NCBI GenBank assembly: GCA_024639185.1
Contig: JAHEIW010000003.1
Coordinates: 9,081 to 73,080 of the forward strand
Direction of reading: 5' to 3'
DNA: 64,000 nucleotides
Source of the DNA: Deltaproteobacteria bacterium
Lineage (GTDB): Bacteria > Desulfobacterota > Desulfobacteria > Desulfobacterales > JAHEIW01
Shown here: piece after piece, positions 7,825-16,691 of the stretch
Layout: each line of letters begins with the position of its first letter
How positions within the stretch are numbered: position 1 is the stretch's first letter
The notes under the pieces: model-generated
Database searches by the model: none
Told to the model about the DNA's origin: nothing
What the model saw: only the letters and a program-made list of their open reading frames with translations
Made by a program: the position numbers and the translations under genes

Positions 7825-9936
7825 ATGGAATTGAACGGGGGGATTAATCCATACGAAAGTTTTCGTTTTGGTTTCGGGTCCATCGATACCATTCGTCAAC
7901 AGCTTACAGCCGCGACGGCGCGCCAGCAGGACAAGGCTCCGGTGGACCGCGATCGGTCGATCTTCACCCACCAGCGGGTCATGCGCATGCGCGAGGCGGT
8001 GCAGGCCATCAAACCCGAGATGCTCGAGCCCGGCCAGGTTCAGGTTGCCAGCCCGGCCAGCGCCACATCGGCTTCCAGCCTGGGCCTGAATACAACGGCG
8101 ACGTCCGCCACCCTGCAGTCCACCGAAGAGGTCAATGCCTCGGCAACTTCATTTTCGGCAAGTGAGTCGGGATGGGAGGGTAGTTCCACGGCGCAGGCTT
8201 CCATCAGCGGCGAGTATGACGGCTCCAACGGTACGGACACTCTCACATTTAAAGTCGACATGGGCGGCACCCACGGCTCAGACAAACTGAAGCTCACGGT
8301 CACGGATTCCAATAACAACACAATTGATGTCATCAGTGTCAATAAAAAAGACACCGTCGACAAGCAATACAGTCTTTCCAACGGGCTAGTATTCACTCTG
8401 GGCGCGGGTGAGCTTGTCCAGGATGATACGTTCACGCTAAATGTTGATGATACGGTACCGACTTCCTATTCGCCAGCCGCACCGCAATGGGCCGGTTCGA
8501 CCGCATCGGCCACGGTTGCAGGTGTCTATGACGGTTCCAATGGCACCGACATCCTCACATTTTCAGTCACAGCAGGGGGAACGCATGGTCAGGACAATCT
8601 CCAGATCAGCGTATTTGATTCCAGCAACAATCAGATTGACCAGATCAATATTAACAGCGCGGACAGCATTGATCAGCAATACGCTCTTTCCAATGGCCTG
8701 ACCTTAACCCTGGATGAAGGGAATCTTTTGGAGAGCTCCAGTTTTACAGTGGCGGTTTACGGCAATCAGAGCGGCACCGTAAACCCGGATAATCCCTTTA
8801 ACGGAACCGGCAATGATGACCCGAATCTGGAAAAGGGATTCAGTGTTAGCGACGGCTCGTTTGACATCAACGGGACCAGCATTGATGTCAACGCCAGCGA
8901 TACCCTCAATGACGTGCTCGATCGCATCAACCAGTCGGATGCCGGTGTGACCGCCACCTTCGATTCCGCCAGCGAAACGGTGCGGCTGACCCACAAAACG
9001 GCCGGTGCCGGGCAGGATATCGTGCTGGCCAATGATACGTCCGGGTTTGTGGCGGCCACCAAACTCGACGGGGCAACGGCAACTCCCGGCACGGACAAAG
9101 ATGCAGATTTGACCCTGGCCGAGGTGGGCGCCTTTTCAGCGGTGCAAAGCGGCAGCATCAGCATCAATGGCGTCGCCATCGATATTGACGTCGATACAGA
9201 CTCATTGAACGACATCATCGATCGCATCTCAACTTCTGAGGCCGGCGTACAGGCCAGTTTTGACAGCTCCTCCCAGCGGGTCTCGCTGCGTGCCGAAAGC
9301 ACCTCCAGCCAGATGGAGCTTGCCGGAGGCAGCACCAATTTTTTCATGGCTGTCGGCATATCGGAGGGGACTTATAATGCAGTCGATGATCTGATTGAGG
9401 CCTCGAGCGTCAATGTGAGCGATGTCACCGACCGCATCGTAGACGCCATTGTTGAAGAAAACAGCGAAAAACCCTGGGAGCAGGCGCCGACAGTCAAAGC
9501 AGCACCGATCTCGGCAATAAAAAGCCAGATGCTGACCTCCCTGGTGGGCCGCATCGCCGGCTCCATGAATACGCTGTTTGATGATTCGGCTTTTGAGGGC
9601 GCGCCGGGCAGTTTCCTCGAAGACGCCCGTAACGGCATCCGCAACGCCATATCATCCTGGTCGGGTTCTGAAGGGCCGCAATTCAACACCGACTTCGGTA
9701 TCCACTTTGACTTTGATAAAACCAAAGAGGGGGTATTTAATTTCGGCCGGACGGAACAGCAGCAGTTTAAGTCTGCGCTGGCTACCCCGGAAGGTGCGGC
9801 TGCGGTGAGCAACGCCCTTTTCGGGCAGGATTCCGGCGGGCTGTTCAACCGGCTGCATGCCTCCCTGACCGCATCCGCCGCGGGTCTGGAAAGTGAAAAC
9901 AACGCGACCGGTGTTTATCTGGATATATCCGCCTAA
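7825..9936 (+). CDS. FliD-like flagellar hook/cap protein with hook-IN motifs
   Basis: A protein of 703 residues. The ATG at 7825 follows GGAAAGGTG; the frame could extend to 7765, but that part overlaps the terminator and is rejected. Two tandem modules of about 100 residues (around 115-215 and 220-320) share YDGSNGTD, TAGGTHG and YxLSNGL. Two flagellin hook-IN motifs follow (GSFDINGTSIDVNASDTLND near 343 and GSISINGVAIDIDVDTDSLND near 443). There is no signal peptide, as expected for a flagellar export substrate. It lies behind a c-di-GMP riboswitch, which suits a motility or adhesion protein. No other flagellar gene is in the window. Confidence 0.75.
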   Translation: MELNGGINPYESFRFGFGSIDTIRQQLTAATARQQDKAPVDRDRSIFTHQRVMRMREAVQAIKPEMLEPGQVQVASPASATSASSLGLNTTATSATLQSTEEVNASATSFSASESGWEGSSTAQASISGEYDGSNGTDTLTFKVDMGGTHGSDKLKLTVTDSNNNTIDVISVNKKDTVDKQYSLSNGLVFTLGAGELVQDDTFTLNVDDTVPTSYSPAAPQWAGSTASATVAGVYDGSNGTDILTFSVTAGGTHGQDNLQISVFDSSNNQIDQININSADSIDQQYALSNGLTLTLDEGNLLESSSFTVAVYGNQSGTVNPDNPFNGTGNDDPNLEKGFSVSDGSFDINGTSIDVNASDTLNDVLDRINQSDAGVTATFDSASETVRLTHKTAGAGQDIVLANDTSGFVAATKLDGATATPGTDKDADLTLAEVGAFSAVQSGSISINGVAIDIDVDTDSLNDIIDRISTSEAGVQASFDSSSQRVSLRAESTSSQMELAGGSTNFFMAVGISEGTYNAVDDLIEASSVNVSDVTDRIVDAIVEENSEKPWEQAPTVKAAPISAIKSQMLTSLVGRIAGSMNTLFDDSAFEGAPGSFLEDARNGIRNAISSWSGSEGPQFNTDFGIHFDFDKTKEGVFNFGRTEQQQFKSALATPEGAAAVSNALFGQDSGGLFNRLHASLTASAAGLESENNATGVYLDISA

Positions 9937-9942
9937 TACCGT

Positions 9943-10043
9943 TGGTGTCAGGTTTCAGTGTTCAGGTGTCAGGGCTCAATGACTCGTGGTTGCAGGTTGT
10001 GCGTTTCGTTTTACGGACCTCAGGCGTCAGTCCTCGACACGCA
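9943..10043. repeat. degenerate CAGGTGTCAG-phrase repeat
   Basis: Short variations of GTGTCAGGTTTCAGTGTTCAGGTGTCAG appear, with loosely complementary words (GACCTCAGGCGTCAGTCCTCGACACG) near 10020-10040. This resembles other intergenic phrase repeats in the window. No gene is visible between 9937 and 10279. Confidence 0.45.
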
Positions 10044-10220
10044 TTCCTTCTTTTTTGATCCTGACATTTAAATGCCTAAGCTTATCTAAACGGACGAATT
10101 CGCCAAAACTCCACCACGAACTACTAATACCCAATCATCTTTCATAGTGTGTGCCTTCCAAGAGTATATCTTGCCGACTTGGTATCACAATGCTATAAAT
10201 AAGATTAGAAGAATACCGAT

Positions 10221-10262
10221 TTAACCGGCACAACGGGCTCAACCGGCAAACCGGCTAAACCT
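10221..10262. repeat. ACCGGC-phrase repeat upstream of asnS
   Basis: The sequence repeats AACCGGCA, AACGGGCTCA, AACCGGCAAA and CCGGCTAAAC just before the asnS ribosome binding site. The same words return in the large hairpin at 34594-34702 and near 51445-51506. Confidence 0.5.
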
Positions 10263-10279
10263 ATCATAGGAGAGTCCCT

Positions 10280-11662
10280 ATGGAACGCACGAAAATATTT
10301 GAACTCTTGAATTCAGATGACTCTATGGAGCAGGTGTTGATAAAAGGCTGGGTCCGCACCCGACGCGATTCCAAAGGGTTTTCCTTCATCGAAATCAATG
10401 ACGGTTCCAGCCTGAAAAACATTCAGGTGGTGGCCGATGAAAAATTGCCCAATTATGCGGACGTCAAACAGTTGAGCACCGGCTCGGCCATCGCCGTTGG
10501 CGGCAGCCTGGTGGCATCCCAGGGCGGCGGCCAGCGCTGGGAAATCCAGGCCGATGATGTGCAAATCATTCATCTGGCGCCGGAAGATTATCAATTGCAA
10601 AAAAAACGGCATACAGACGAATTTTTACGAACCATCGCCCACTTAAGGCCCCGCACCAACAAGTACGGCGCTGCTTTTCGCATTCGCTCTGAGTTGGCTT
10701 ACGGGATTCACACCTTTTTTCGGGAGCGTGGTTTCCGATATCTGCATTCCCCGATTCTGACCGGCTCGGACTGTGAGGGTGCCGGGGAGCTGTTTCGAGT
10801 AACCACTCTGGACCTGAGCAAGCCGCCATTAAAAGAAGGCAAAGCCGATTACGCGCAGGACTTTTTCGGCACCGAGGCCAATTTGACGGTTTCTGGCCAA
10901 CTGTCGGCCGAGATGTTTGCCCTGGCCCTGGGAGATGTGTATACATTCGGGCCCACTTTCAGGGCCGAAAACTCCAACACCCGCCGCCATGCGGCTGAGT
11001 TTTGGATGGTGGAACCGGAGATGGCCTTCTGTGACCTGGACGGCAACATGGATCTGGGCGAAGAACTCATTCGTGAACTGACCACCTACGCCATCGATAA
11101 TTGTGCCGATGACCTGGAGCTTTTCGCCCGCTGGGTGGATAAAACCCTGATGGCTACATTGGAAAATATCGCCCAATCCGACTACATTCGTTTACCGTAT
11201 CGTGAAGCGGTGGATATCCTCGGTCAATCCGGCAAAAAATTTGAGTATCCCGTGGGCTTCGGCAACGATTTGCAGACTGAACATGAGCGCTTTTTGACCG
11301 AAGAACACTTTAAAAAACCCGTCATTGTCTATGACTACCCCAAATCCATAAAGCCATTTTACATGCGCGTCAATGACGATGGGGAAACCGTGGGTGCCAT
11401 GGATGTCCTGGTGCCGCGCATCGGTGAAATCATCGGCGGCAGCCAGCGTGAGGAACGCCTGGAGGTTCTCGAAGCGCGCATGGAGGAAATGAAAATGGAC
11501 AAAGCCCCCATGTGGTGGTACCTGGACGCCCGTCGCTATGGCAGCGTGCCCCACAGTGGCTTCGGGTTGGGCTTTGAGCGCTTTTTAATGATGATCACCG
11601 GCATCCGTAACATCCGCGACGTGATCCCGTTTCCAAGGACGCCCCAGAACATCGAATTTTAA
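10280..11662 (+). CDS. asnS: asparagine--tRNA ligase
   Basis: 460 residues, normal length. It charges tRNA-Asn with asparagine. The N-terminal OB anticodon-binding domain (about 18-115) contains VLIKGWVRTRRDSKGFSFIEINDGS. The class II core shows motif 2 (FRAENSNTRRHAAEFWMVEPE) and motif 3 (GFGLGFERFLM). The segment TEANLTVSGQLSAEMFALALGDVYTFGPTF is typical of AsnRS rather than AspRS. The start follows AGGAGAG at good spacing. Its presence suggests direct Asn-tRNA formation, though an amidotransferase outside the window cannot be excluded. Confidence 0.97.
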   Translation: MERTKIFELLNSDDSMEQVLIKGWVRTRRDSKGFSFIEINDGSSLKNIQVVADEKLPNYADVKQLSTGSAIAVGGSLVASQGGGQRWEIQADDVQIIHLAPEDYQLQKKRHTDEFLRTIAHLRPRTNKYGAAFRIRSELAYGIHTFFRERGFRYLHSPILTGSDCEGAGELFRVTTLDLSKPPLKEGKADYAQDFFGTEANLTVSGQLSAEMFALALGDVYTFGPTFRAENSNTRRHAAEFWMVEPEMAFCDLDGNMDLGEELIRELTTYAIDNCADDLELFARWVDKTLMATLENIAQSDYIRLPYREAVDILGQSGKKFEYPVGFGNDLQTEHERFLTEEHFKKPVIVYDYPKSIKPFYMRVNDDGETVGAMDVLVPRIGEIIGGSQREERLEVLEARMEEMKMDKAPMWWYLDARRYGSVPHSGFGLGFERFLMMITGIRNIRDVIPFPRTPQNIEF

Positions 11663-12287
11663 GCAGAAGCCATCATCATTCGGAGACGAACACTCCTGGT
11701 ATTAACCTGCCGGCGGATTGATCCGCAATGGCGAATTCAATGCATTTCTTTATTTAACGATGGTTTATCTAAATCCGCGAATTAAGCGGATCCACAATGG
11801 CCCCCGATGTACTGCATTTTATTAATCCCCGATTGACAAGAACCGACATCGATACTTTGTTCACATAAAGATACCTTTTTTGTGTGATAAAGTATAATCC
11901 GCAGATTGCTATATCCTGGACGGTTGTCCGGCTTACTTCTAACCGGCTGAATTTATATGTCCTATAATGACTCCCGCATTATGGTATGTCTTTTGCTTTG
12001 AATAGCTGACCAAAATGCTCACTGCCCGGTCTTAGGAAGAGGGGGCCCCCACCTTAAGCCGCATTACAGTCATATCTTTTTAAGCCATAAAACGTATCGA
12101 TCGACAAGATGACTTTATCGGATCTCCCGAACCGGTAACGGCCTTCAATTTACACGCGGGATTAAAATGGGAATCCAAATTCTGCCAGCGGGCAGGATTC
12201 GGTTTTCGGTTTGCCGCTCGAACCGTATTATTAATCGGAGGGTGCGGGGGGGCGCGGCGGGTCTGGTGAAAAAAAAAGGAGGTGGCT
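11663..12287. other. non-coding gap between asnS and lipoprotein gene
   Basis: About 620 bases with no convincing gene. It holds a GC-rich hairpin near 12030-12056 (CTTAGG, a GGGGGCCCCC centre and CCTTAAG) and a small hairpin near 12178-12200. The promoter of the downstream pair is expected here but no clear -35/-10 was recognised. Confidence 0.5.
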
Positions 12288-13847
12288 ATGATACACATGC
12301 GTATCCCAATCATTCTCATCCTGATGTTTTTGCTGGCGGCCTGCAACAGCGGAGGCGGCAGTGGATCGGGCGATTCTGGCGATTCTGGCGGCTCTGGGAG
12401 CTCCGGGGCAGTTACCCAGGTGGCCGAAAGCATGGAACGCTTAAGTGATGAGGAATTCAATGCACTAGCAGAAGAAGATAAAATGGGCGTCTCAAACAAA
12501 GTGATGGGGGCGCTTTTTAAGGGTGTTGCAGCGGATGATTTTTTTAATCTCGGGGCCGGGGTTGCGGCCCTTGCTCTGCAAACCCCTGAAAATTATGTGT
12601 CCAAAATAGAAAAAGATCTGTCCAAGCCCGTCAATGAAAGCTTGTATCGCAATCGAATCAAACAAAAATACGAGTTCGACGAAAAACAAGAACCCATCCA
12701 ATATCAACTGGCCTTGCTTTATGAAGTTCCGCTGAGCAAAAATTATTTTGAACTCTGGATGGTCTATCAGCTGACCAATACCATCCTGTTTTCGCCGGCC
12801 GTTGAGCTGGATACCGTTGCATATGAGGATGCGCGGCGCATATTTGAGCGCGTGTTGAACGCTATCCGCCAGGACAACTCAATTCGCCAGATCGTATATG
12901 ATCACATGATTTCTCAGGAAAACTGGCGCCGCTTTCGTTCACCGGAAGACAACACCCGCGAAATGATGGAAATATTTTTGAAACGCTTTAACGACGCCGA
13001 GGTGCCGCTGGCCGCCATGGCCTGCCAGAACTGGTCGCTGGAAGAAGATGATGATGAATACTTGCTGATCATCAGCCCTGAAAAAAACAGCGAGCCGGTT
13101 CAAATCCTGGAGACCACCGTGATCCAATGCACTGAATTTTATCAGGCAGTTGCCGATCATGCCGATTTGATCCCCACGGTGGTATCCACGCTGGTTGACA
13201 TTTTCTTTTACGGATATCTGCCGGAAGACAAGGCCCGGATTGTGGACGATATTGTTGAGGACGATCCGGTGACCTTTAACGATATATTCCAGAACATCCT
13301 CTTTTCAAAAGAATTTTTAATGAATGTGGAACGGCCAAAGTCATTCGAAGAAGTTTTTTTCAGCCTCAGCGACCGGCTGGACTGGTATGCCAGCAAGCGT
13401 TTTTTCAAAGACCTCAACCGGGTAACCAGCAGCTCGAATTTTCCCAGTCTCAACAACATGAAACAGGCCGCCATGACCTACAAACTGGGACGGCCGGCAC
13501 GCATACCCCTGGATACGCTAAGCTTTGCCTTTTATCATAAGGCCGTTCGCGAAAAGCTGTTAATCGACCGCAAAGGCAATCCCGATAACAACAACGATGG
13601 CGGCTGGCAGGAGTCGCTGATCAACGTAAATCTGATGCAAGACGACTTTATTGATTATTTGTTCCTAACGGTTTTGTCGCGCAACGCCAGTGAGCGAGAA
13701 TTGACCGAGCTCAATGCCGTTATTGCAGATAAGGGCTTTAACCGCAGCGACCGGAAAATGCAACAGGCCATGATCGTCCTGGATTACATATCCCGGCTGT
13801 CGGAATTATATCATACCCGGCCGTTTGAAAAGGAGGTGCAAGAATGA
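12288..13847 (+). CDS. large lipoprotein translationally coupled to a DUF1501 protein
   Basis: 519 residues from the ATG at 12288, just after AAAGGAGGTGG. The leader ends MFLLAACNSGGGSGSGDSG, with a lipobox (LAAC) and a Gly/Ser linker, so it is probably an outer-membrane lipoprotein. The rest is helical and acidic with no motif I recognise with certainty. The ATGA overlap with the DUF1501 gene means the two products are made together. In many bacteria DUF1501 proteins pair with DUF1800 proteins; this one occupies that position but does not show clear DUF1800 hallmarks, so it may be a diverged counterpart or a separate family. Confidence 0.85.
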   Translation: MIHMRIPIILILMFLLAACNSGGGSGSGDSGDSGGSGSSGAVTQVAESMERLSDEEFNALAEEDKMGVSNKVMGALFKGVAADDFFNLGAGVAALALQTPENYVSKIEKDLSKPVNESLYRNRIKQKYEFDEKQEPIQYQLALLYEVPLSKNYFELWMVYQLTNTILFSPAVELDTVAYEDARRIFERVLNAIRQDNSIRQIVYDHMISQENWRRFRSPEDNTREMMEIFLKRFNDAEVPLAAMACQNWSLEEDDDEYLLIISPEKNSEPVQILETTVIQCTEFYQAVADHADLIPTVVSTLVDIFFYGYLPEDKARIVDDIVEDDPVTFNDIFQNILFSKEFLMNVERPKSFEEVFFSLSDRLDWYASKRFFKDLNRVTSSSNFPSLNNMKQAAMTYKLGRPARIPLDTLSFAFYHKAVREKLLIDRKGNPDNNNDGGWQESLINVNLMQDDFIDYLFLTVLSRNASERELTELNAVIADKGFNRSDRKMQQAMIVLDYISRLSELYHTRPFEKEVQE

Positions 13848-15238
13848 TAACGAGAAGACAGTTTCTAAAAGCAGCCGGAATCGGGGGCCTTTCTTTGATG
13901 GCGCCACCGCTGCTCTGGAAAAACGAAGTACAGGCGGCTTTGCCGGATGCGCTCAATTATGCGGCACCGGCGGTGATCCCGCAGGTCATCCATATTTTCC
14001 TGTACGGCGGGCCTTCGGAGCTGGCCGGCAATCTGACCAACATTGAAGAAATCGCTGCTAACTCACAAAATCCATACCCGTCCAGCCTGGATCCGGATAA
14101 TGCCAACAGCGATATCACCGCCAATAATTTTTGGGGTGCTGCCGGCGGTGATATCATGGAGCAATTGCTGGACAACGGGCAAATGTCGTTGTATCGCACC
14201 ATCAACCGCATTAAAGATGACAACAAAGGCCACAGTCGTTGTATCTCTCAAAACCTGGTCGGCAACCTGGATTTATCCAAAGCAGGAATTGCCACGACCC
14301 TGGCGGCCATCATCGATAAATATAACCCTTTTGCAAACAAACAGGTTGATGAGTTGCTGCTGCCTTTTGTGACCTTTGAAGGCAATTCGCGGGTGTTCAG
14401 CCCGGGCGACCTGGACGTTCCGCTGGCCTTGCGGCCCCTGGCGCTGGATGCCAATTTCAACAATCCTTACGCGCGCTCCAGAAATAATTATCTGGATGCC
14501 AGCAACGAAAACGATAATGACCAAAAACTGGAAGAGCTGGCTCAGATACAGTCCAACTTATTTCCGCAATATGAAAACATCAATAACGCCCTGATTAAAC
14601 GCGCCGAGCTGGCGGGTTTTATTGAAAGCAGCTTTAACAGTGAAAAAATCATTGAGGATCTGCCTGTTGATCCGGGCACCGGGCAAAAGATCCAGTATCC
14701 GGACTCCAATTTCGGAAACCGGTTACGGGCCGCAGTCAGTCTGGCGATCAAGAATCCGGAAAGCATTTTCATCAGCCTGGGCAGCGGTGGGTTAGGTGGC
14801 TGGGACGATCATTCCGATTCTCTGACACGCTATCCGAGTCGCATACAGCGCCTGATGGAAGCCCTGCAGGCGGCCGCCCGCCATATGGCGCTGATGGAAG
14901 CCAACACGATTATCATCAACGTGTTCGGTGACTTCGGCCGGAATGTCAATGTGAACGACTCAAAGGGTTGGGACCACGGCAACAATCAGAATCTGTATAC
15001 CCTCGGCGGTGCCGATATACCGGATCGCGCCCTGGGAAAACTGGTCGGAAAAACCCGGCGTATCGGAACGGCTTTTCAAAACCGCCAATTTACCTCGCCG
15101 ACCGACGACAGCTATCAATGTGAACCTTTTGCCATTGCCTCGACCCTGTTTAAATACTTCGGTGTCCGGAATCCGGAAGTGCTCACCGGGGAGCCTGCCA
15201 TTGACGAATCCGATAACATACCCAACGAAAGGGCGTAG
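13844..15238 (+). CDS. DUF1501 family protein with Tat signal
   Basis: 464 residues. The N-terminus MITRRQFLKAAGIGG is a twin-arginine signal (RRQFLK), so the protein is exported folded. The body matches DUF1501: VIHIFLYGGPSELAG near residue 50, later SLGSGGLGGWDDHSD and FGDFGRNVNVNDSKGWDHGNNQNLYTLGG. The family belongs to the alkaline phosphatase/sulfatase superfamily, but its substrate is unknown. It starts inside the stop of the preceding lipoprotein gene (ATGA) behind an AGGAGG site. A terminator-like hairpin follows at 15343. Confidence 0.9.
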   Translation: MITRRQFLKAAGIGGLSLMAPPLLWKNEVQAALPDALNYAAPAVIPQVIHIFLYGGPSELAGNLTNIEEIAANSQNPYPSSLDPDNANSDITANNFWGAAGGDIMEQLLDNGQMSLYRTINRIKDDNKGHSRCISQNLVGNLDLSKAGIATTLAAIIDKYNPFANKQVDELLLPFVTFEGNSRVFSPGDLDVPLALRPLALDANFNNPYARSRNNYLDASNENDNDQKLEELAQIQSNLFPQYENINNALIKRAELAGFIESSFNSEKIIEDLPVDPGTGQKIQYPDSNFGNRLRAAVSLAIKNPESIFISLGSGGLGGWDDHSDSLTRYPSRIQRLMEALQAAARHMALMEANTIIINVFGDFGRNVNVNDSKGWDHGNNQNLYTLGGADIPDRALGKLVGKTRRIGTAFQNRQFTSPTDDSYQCEPFAIASTLFKYFGVRNPEVLTGEPAIDESDNIPNERA

Positions 15239-15342
15239 TCTCTGGCTCACATTTGCAACAATAAAGGTCTGTGAAGCAATTGCTTTTCGGCGAGTGTTGC
15301 GACTGAGTATGCGCGGCACCACCTGAAATCAACCATAACCAG

Positions 15343-15378
15343 GCGACGGTTGAAATTTATCAATCGTCGCTTTCTCTT
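15343..15378 (+). terminator. intrinsic terminator after DUF1501 gene
   Basis: GCGACGGTTGA at 15343-15353 pairs with TCAATCGTCGC at 15360-15370, with one mismatch, and is followed by TTTCTCTT. Confidence 0.7.
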
Positions 15379-15541
15379 GTAAGCGTTTGACTTCTTTCAA
15401 GAAAAAAAGCTATAATATATGTGATTCCTGACTCAATCTGCCAGCAAAATGGGTGCTCAATTCGAATAGCGCGCATCGTATACGAACGATGTGTTTGGTT
15501 TCAGAACGTCATAACCACTGCAGCAGGAAAGGCTTTTGGGA

Positions 15542-16039
15542 ATGCCCAACGCAATGCGCGGAAAATTGATTCTAAAAGCAGTACCGGCCGGAGACGCTGA
15601 AGAAAAAGTCGTAATGATGCTGCTTAAATTCGCAAAAACAGCTTCCGCAATCGAGCTAACCAAAAAGGTCCGAGATACGCCGTATGTGCTCAGCGGTGAT
15701 ATTGAAGCCGAAAAAGCGCTGATGTTCATCGAGGCGTTTCAAAAATGCGGGGCAACGGCAGTGTTTATCCCCCATGTAACCGAAGATGCCCCTGCCGAAC
15801 AGTTAGCTCCGGTCCAGAGGCCGCAGGTATTTTCTTTTGAATCAGATGCATCTTTTATGGATGAAGAAACCCCGCCGCCCATCCATGTAAAACCCCCCAA
15901 AAACGGCGTCCGTCGCTTAACCATGACACTGGTCATCATCTTATTCGTTTTATCCCTTGGTTTTCTCACATGGCAGCTCTGGCCGATTATCGGCGACAAG
16001 GTTCAGGAGATTATCAACTTCCTCAAAAACAACATCTAA
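15542..16039 (+). CDS. small protein with L7/L12-C-terminal-like domain and membrane anchor
   Basis: 165 residues from the ATG at 15542, nine bases after AGGAAAGG; a TTG at 15536 is less well spaced. Residues 5-75 form an alpha/beta unit (KLILKAVPAGDAEEKVVMML, then YVLSGDIEAEKALMFIEAFQKCGATAVFI) resembling the L7/L12 C-terminal domain used as a sensor module. A Pro-rich linker and one membrane segment (about 128-150, LVIILFVLSLGFLTWQLW) follow. A similar N-terminal module starts the membrane protein at 55890-57188. Function unknown. A family A palindrome starts at its stop codon. Confidence 0.75.
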   Translation: MPNAMRGKLILKAVPAGDAEEKVVMMLLKFAKTASAIELTKKVRDTPYVLSGDIEAEKALMFIEAFQKCGATAVFIPHVTEDAPAEQLAPVQRPQVFSFESDASFMDEETPPPIHVKPPKNGVRRLTMTLVIILFVLSLGFLTWQLWPIIGDKVQEIINFLKNNI

Positions 16040-16181
16040 AACCTGTCTCAAAAATGCGTCAAAGTGCTCAGGGCTGTGTTATCCCGTGAATTGAAATACT
16101 CACGTACTCCGTGTACGCTCTGTTTTCAATTCACGGGACGCCTTGCCCTGAACCCTAATCCACTATTTTTGAGACAGGTTT
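16039..16181 (+). repeat. nested palindromic element, family A, copy 2
   Basis: The outer arms AAACCTGTCTCAAAAAT (16039-16055) and the exact complement (16165-16181) start at the last base of the preceding stop codon. The middle helix is CAGGGC/GCCCTG. The conserved internal loop is TGTGTT opposite CGCCTT. The inner helix is about 15 bp (ATCCCGTGAATTGAAA against TTTTCAATTCACGGGA). The apex contains CACGTACT and GTGTACGC. Confidence 0.85.
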
Positions 16182-16238
16182 ACATATTTTTATGTTTTAA
16201 ATTAATTTCTGATTGCAAAAAATATCAAAAGTTAATGA

Positions 16239-16276
16239 TTTGAAACGCTCAGCTTTGGGACCGAAGCTGAGCGCTT
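16239..16276. repeat. hairpin CGCTCAGCTT
   Basis: CGCTCAGCTTTGGG is followed directly by the near-complement ACCGAAGCTGAGCG, giving a GC-rich hairpin with almost no loop in the gap before the macroglobulin gene. It has no T-run. Confidence 0.5.
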
Positions 16277-16401
16277 GTCGAGGTTGCCGCATATACACGG
16301 AAAAAGGGGTCCCGCTATAGTTAGCTATGCTAAAGAAGCGAACGCCATCTAACACAGTAGATGCAGTGAGATCGGCAAGCCCCTTGGGGTTTCAAATTTT
16401 T

Positions 16402-16496
16402 AGTGGTTGTTAAAATAACGTTTCTGAATTCAAACTTTTTTTACAACCACTTATGCCGCGCTTCCTTATTTCCGTATGTTATAAAAGTAAGCGGCG
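16402..16496. repeat. palindromic element, family B, copy 1
   Basis: GTGGTTGTTAAAATAACG, a short spacer, then TTTTTTTACAACCACTTATGCCGC, CTTCC and a second stem ending in AAGTAAGCGGC. The layout and the block ACAACCACTTATGCCGC recur at 27438 onwards. The remaining gap up to the gene at 16692 is AT-rich with no gene visible. Confidence 0.65.
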
Positions 16497-16691
16497 AAAA
16501 ATTTAGAAAGATAGTATTCCTTTTAATTATATTTTTGCTCTATTTTTAAAATTTCAAACGCTCACTTTAAGTAAAAGTTATGTAAAACATACCCCGCCCA
16601 TATTGACTGTAGCGGCAGACATTTATAGAATTTTAGCATACACGTTAAAAGCGACTCAAAACCATCACCGAAATTGCCGGGAATCCAATTT

